A DNA stretch of 24,936 nucleotides from positions 141,412 through 166,347 of the forward strand of contig PS015103.1 in assembly GCA_048213135.1 (NCBI GenBank), written 5' to 3'. The position numbers and the translations under genes are program-made. This stretch comes from Reclinomonas americana ATCC 50394 (lineage: Eukaryota; Jakobida; Jakobea; Jakobida). This document shows positions 20,995 through 24,936 of the stretch, piece by piece. The notes beneath the pieces were generated by a model, which saw only the letters and a program-made list of their open reading frames with translations, ran no database searches and was not told the DNA's origin. The number at the start of each line of letters is the position of its first letter. The stretch's first letter is position 1.

Positions 20995-21478
20995 CTGCTG
21001 AATGGCAGACGGCTTCTCGAAACCATACGCGTACACACCACGCAGGAGATCCTTGCGCAGGTTCAGCTCATCAAAAGTCTCCACGACCTCATCCCAGTTC
21101 GACGTCACAGTGGTACCGGCGCCTGTGTGTGCAGAAGGAGAGTGAGCGCGACATGCTCAACTGGCGAATACAGATTCGCCACAATCACACAAAGGAGACA
21201 CATGCGCACGCGCGCTCTCTCTCTCTAACACACACACGCGCGCGATACACACACACGCACACACAGAGACAGAGAAGGGAACAGATGTGCGCGTATTTGT
21301 AGGAGTTGACCAGCACCACTCACCAGACTCTCCAGTGTATTCAGTGCTGCTTCTGGACGATTCGAGAAACACACACACACGCACAACAATGAGCGTCACC
21401 AGAAGAAGAAGGAGGGGGAGGGCGCGCGTGTGCGTGTGTGCATGCGCATCATGGCCCAAAAACAAACCCTTCCGCCAT
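20995..21478 (-). CDS. EIF4A: eIF4A N-terminal exons 1-3 on the opposite strand
   Basis: Three small exons: 21478-21468 (MAE and part of a Gly), 21352-21324 (SSTEYTGES) and 21122-20995 ([20 protein letters not shown] and [22 protein letters not shown]). The last is the eIF4A Q-motif region with its aromatic residue and glutamine. The start codon has a strong context (AAAACATGGCG). Phases are 2, 1 and 0, so the segment ends ...PSAIQQ| in phase 0 with donor GTGCTTCTG. That is exactly what precedes the phase-0 acceptor and RAIAPF at 19653. Together they make 401 residues, the family's normal size. On this strand nothing follows but 46 nt of intron and a gap, so as assembled the piece is a headless fragment. 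I infer one gene split by a flipped contig. Confidence 0.92.
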
Positions 21479-21805
21479 GTTTTCGTTCTCGTTCTTTTGT
21501 TTTTTTTTAGAGTTCAAGTAGGTTTACCCGGTGAATGGGGTATTTGGTGCTGTTGGCAACAGTGGGGGTAGCAGGGGATGTTGGCTTGCGAGAGCGCAAG
21601 TGATAACTAAGGGGACAACGGACGTCGACCATCCTTTTTTCATTGCCAACCAAACAAATGCACGCGCACCGGTGGCCAGAGGAGAAGAAGGGTACGCAGT
21701 ACCTCCCACAAGCTGCGGCACACCGCTACCTCAAGTTGTCTGGTCGAAGTCGACGTTGACACTTTTGTCTCAAGGCAAACCCCACCTTGCAATTTCGATT
21801 CCGCG
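21479..21805. promoter_or_regulatory. Probable divergent promoter of eIF4A and right TPR kinase
   Basis: These 327 bp lie between the eIF4A start (minus) and the right kinase start (plus). On the minus strand an A-rich element (AAAAAAAAACAAAAG) lies 16-31 nt before the eIF4A ATG, probably in its short 5' UTR. No TATA box or coding sequence is convincing. Confidence 0.5.
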
Positions 21806-22855
21806 ATGAGCGAGGCACGAAGCCTCTTTCAAGAAGCTCTGCAACTTGCGCAAGCCGGCGACCACTCGACCGCCGCCGACCTCTTCTCCGAGTGCGTGCG
21901 CGAGTTCACACACCTGCACGGCCCCGACGACACCAAGTGGACACTGGCGGCCGCACAATGGCGTGCAGTGTGTCTCGACAAGCTGGGAGAGCACGACGAG
22001 GCACTGGAGATCTACGAGGACACCCTGCAACGACTGCGCCGTCTTCTGGGCGACGAGCATCGACTGACGCTGCGCGTGGCCAGTGAGATGGGCAACACGT
22101 TGCGCGAGTGTGGTCGACTGGACGAGGCCTTGGCGCTGCTGCTGGATACCATGGAGCGGCAGGAGCGCCTGTTGCCCAAGGATGATAGCAACACGTTGGC
22201 GACGATTCATGCGCTGGTAAGGGCGCTCGCGGATTGTGAGAATCACGATGAGGCGGTGTGCATGTGTCGGGATCTGGTGGCGCGACGACGACGCACGCTC
22301 GGCAAGGACAATGAGCAGACGCTGAAGAGTTGCTACTTGCTGGCGTTTGCGCTGACGGGCTTGGATGGTGTCGAGCACCTGCGAGAAGCCGTGGCGCTGT
22401 TTCAGGACACGATGCAGCGGCAGCGGCGTGTGTTGGGAGCGGATCACGAGGATACGACGACTACCGCGGCCATGTACGAGGTGTACTACTCGGCGTTGAT
22501 CAGCATTCCCGGAGAGCGTGAACGGATTGAGCAGGCGCTGCCGCCACCGCCACCTCCGNNNNNNNNNNNNNNNNNNNNNNNNNNNNNNNNNNNNNNNNNN
22601 NNNNNNNNNNNNNNNNNNNNNNNNNNNNNNNNNNNNNNNNNNNNNNNNNNNNNNNNNNNNNNNNNNNNNNNNNNNNNNNNNNNNNNNNNNNNNNNNAGCG
22701 GCAACAGCAACAGCAGCTGGAGGAGGAGCGGCAGCGGACACGCGAGTGGGAGGAGCGCACACACGAATACGAGAGGAATGCAACTCAAGTTCGACAGCAG
22801 CTGGAGGCGGCACAACGCGAGTTGGCAGAACATCGTGCAAAGATGAGCGAGTGGC

Positions 22856-22889
<34 letters not shown>

Positions 22890-24936
22890 ACAGCAACAGC
22901 AACAACAACAACAAGAACACCAAAATGCCGATGCGCCGCACAAGGTGGACGACAGCCTCGCCGCCCTGGACAACGCGGTGGATCGCATGGACGAATGGCG
23001 ACAGCGTGAACGAGATCGAGCGCAGCGCTTGGAGGCGGATCTGGAAGTCGTGCAGCGTCACTTTAGCCAGCGCGGTACGTGGATGGAGGCGCAATGGTGT
23101 TGAAAGGACAATCGCTCCAACTCATCCTGCCGTCTCTCCTCAGTATCTCTCTCGGCCTTTTCGTGGGATCAAGTGGTGCAGATGAGCAACAATTTTGCGC
23201 AGCACCTCGGTGGCGGTGGACAGGCGCGAGTCTTCAAGGGACACTGGGCCGGGCAAGATGTGGCGGTCAAGGTGTTTGACAGTGCGCTTCCGTGGTGCAT
23301 CGAGTCGTTCTCCAATGAGGTGAGGCAGCAGCAGCAGAGAGCTGAGAGGAAACAATGTGGTGACGATTGGTTTCTCTCGTGTGCAGCTGGAGAAGCTCAA
23401 GGGCGTCAGTGTGGCTGGAGTTGTGCCACTGATTGGATTTGCCGAGTGTGCTGATGGCAAGCGATGTGTGGTACTGGAGGCGATGAGGTGCGTGGGAGGG
23501 AGAAGAGGAAGGAGAGAGAAGTGAGTTTCGACTTCACAAGGCGCACTTTTATGTTTTCCTGTCGTCTCGCCCATTGCGAGGGATTATGGAAAACGGAGAG
23601 ATGCACTGCTCACGACCCGTTTCCCGAATGCTTAGTGATCACAATCTGGAGCATCGGCTGTTGGAGTGGGAGAAGTACGGCTTGCCGGTCATGACGATCG
23701 AAGCGCGCATGTCGTGCATGCTGCGGTGTGCCGAGGCAGTGGCAGAGCTACACAAGTTGCACTGTGCTTGGAAAACTAGTCTTTTGCTGGTACCCGTCGA
23801 CTAATCATTCTCTTGCTATGTGCGACAAATGCTTCTTCCAGTTTGGTGAGTGAGTGAGGGAGGGAGAGCGTGTGTATGTGTGCCTATTCTCTGTTTTTCC
23901 TANNNNNNNNNNNNNNNNNNNNNNNNNNNNNNNNNNNNNNNNNNNNNNNNNNNNNNNNNNNNNNNNNNNNNNNNNNNNNNNNNNNNNNNNNNNNNNNNNN
24001 NNNNNNNNNNNNNNNNNNNNNNNNNNNNNNNNNNNNNNNNNNNNNNNNNNNNNNNNNNNNNNNNNNNNNNNNNNNNNNNNNNNNNNNNNNNNNNNNNNNN
24101 NNNNNNNNNNNNNNNNNNNNNNNNNNNNNNNNNNNNNNNNNNNNNNNNNNNNNNNNNNNNNNNNNNNNNNNNNNNNNNNNNNNNNNNNNNNNNNNNNNNN
24201 NNNNNNNNNNNNNNNNNNNNNNNNNNNNNNNNNNNNNNNNNNNNNNNNNNNNNNNNNNNNNNNNNNNNNNNNNNNNNNNNNNNNNTCCTTTGTTGCTCAC
24301 TGTTGCCAATTTTGCTGTGGCGTACTCGCTGTGCAGAATGGTACGAAGACAACTGCATCGTGTCCATTCCTCTTCGTCTGCCAGTTGCTGACCTATTTTC
24401 CCTGCTGTTTCCAACAACAGTGATCCATCGCGACCTGAAGCCAGCCAACATTCTCTTCAACCACAGTGGAATGGCGTACATCTCGGACCTGGGGGTGGCG
24501 CACTGGTTCCGCACCGAGGGGGTGAGTGTCTCCTCTCATTGCATGTCATTGTCTCCTTTTTCCCCCCTCACTCTTTCCCTTCCCTTCCTCTCGGCGTAGA
24601 CACACGTGGCTGTTCACTTTGCTGGCGACCCAAAGTACGCCGACCCCAAGGCCATGCACGGCCAGCTGCGACCGAGTTCCGACGTGTTCTCTCTTGGTCT
24701 CGTCCTTCTGCAAGTATTCAGCGGCCTGCCGATCGAGGAGCTCCACCGGCGATTGGACGTGCTGGAGGAATTGGTGGAGAGCGACGAAGGTGACGAAGCC
24801 ATGCTCGATGCAGCTGCTGCCGAGTTGGCCGACACGCGCGCCAACCACCTGTGGCCCGCTGATGTGTGCGGACGGATTGTGAGGCTTGCGCTTCGGTTGG
24901 TTATTTCGATTCGCTCATCCTGTGTGCGGATTGCGG
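21806..24936 (+). CDS. TPR-coiled coil-protein kinase, C-terminus beyond window (right paralogue)
   Basis: Predicted cytosolic Ser/Thr-type kinase of a TKL-like family. The ATG at 21806 (MSEARSLFQEAL) opens kinesin-light-chain-type TPRs (LGDEHRLTLRVASEMGNTLR, LGKDNEQTLKSCYLLAFAL). A Pro run precedes a gap (22559-22696). A Gln-rich coiled coil with 20 consecutive Gln follows, then the kinase: FSWDQVVQMSNNF, LGGGGQARVFKG, lysine in VAVKVF, LLEWEKYG, catalytic IHRDLKPANIL, DLG in place of DFG, and SDVFSLGLVLLQVFSGLP. Exons: 21806-22558 gap 22697-23074, 23144-23319, 23387-23487, 23579-23763, 24421-24521, 24600-24895, then a donor (GTTGGT). Intron 23764-24420 contains a 383-N gap (23903-24285); joining over it gives LHKLHLIHRDLKP in phase. 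The intron before 23579 lacks a usable AG acceptor. The gene is paralogous to the one at the left end. Confidence 0.88.
22559..22696. other. Assembly gap between TPR and coiled-coil regions
   Basis: There are 138 Ns after the sequence coding for ALPPPPP. The frame before the gap differs from the coiled-coil frame after it, so either the size is wrong or an intron lies inside. The left paralogue has an intron at this boundary (1110-1171). Confidence 0.9.
22855..22914 (+). repeat. CAG/CAA trinucleotide repeat encoding 20 Gln
   Basis: Twenty consecutive CAG or CAA codons follow MSEW in the coiled coil of the right TPR kinase. The left paralogue has only isolated Gln pairs at the equivalent site (MSEWQQDVQHQE), so the expansion is specific to this copy. 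The mixture of CAA and CAG makes it less slippage-prone than a pure run. Confidence 0.95.
23903..24285. other. Assembly gap within kinase intron
   Basis: There are 383 Ns. The exons on either side encode adjacent parts of the kinase (alpha-E and the catalytic loop), and they join in phase without extra residues. The gap is therefore probably all intron. Confidence 0.85.

Noticed and set aside
20995-21478. A second, truncated eIF4A pseudogene
   Set aside because: Codons are intact, phases are perfect, and the piece complements the plus-strand exons exactly without overlap. A flipped contig is simpler than a partial duplication that happens to equal the missing part.
23836-23850. A four-base microexon (CCAG|TTTG|GTGAG) in the right kinase gene
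   Set aside because: Splice-like flanks are present, but its phase does not fit the downstream catalytic-loop exon, whereas the direct join 23763|24421 does.

Overview
The window is nuclear DNA from an intron-dense microbial eukaryote. Introns are mostly 50-120 nt with GT...AG ends, coding sequence is moderately GC-rich, introns carry many GA/CT and CA/GT microsatellites, and seven N gaps interrupt the assembly. I cannot name the species. Kinesin-light-chain-type TPRs joined to a TKL-like kinase, and a cadherin/NHL/IPT single-pass receptor, point vaguely towards a unicellular relative of animals, an apusomonad or an amoebozoan.

Layout from left to right: (1) 1-2735, minus: 5' two thirds of a TPR + coiled coil + protein kinase gene that runs off the left edge. 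(2) 2736-3206: divergent promoter region. (3) 3207-6473, plus: a secreted CotH-family (spore-coat-type kinase fold) protein in 13 exons. (4) 6577-18485, minus: a complete 41-exon gene for a type I membrane protein of about 2,670 residues. It has a signal peptide, three tandem copies of an eight-exon FN3-like + NHL propeller module, two cadherin-like repeats, IPT/TIG-like domains, one membrane helix and a long acidic tail. (5) 18727-19614: large gap. (6) 19653-20835, plus: exons of eIF4A from just after the Q motif to the stop. (7) 20995-21478, minus: the missing first three exons of eIF4A, on the opposite strand. (8) 21806 to the right edge, plus: a second TPR + coiled coil + kinase gene, paralogous to (1).

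Two points stand out. First, the two eIF4A pieces join perfectly in frame and phase if the contig 19615-20928 is flipped, so the scaffold very probably holds an inverted contig. eIF4A would then be a minus-strand gene of about 401 residues, divergent from the right-hand kinase gene. Second, many introns begin with GTTGCG rather than GTRAGT: 14 of 40 in the receptor gene, with single examples in the CotH and left kinase genes. Exon phases confirm these junctions.

There is no operon logic here. The receptor and the CotH protein are predicted secretory-pathway products with convergent 3' ends about 100 bp apart. The two TPR kinases are predicted cytosolic and come from an expanded family. eIF4A is a housekeeping gene.
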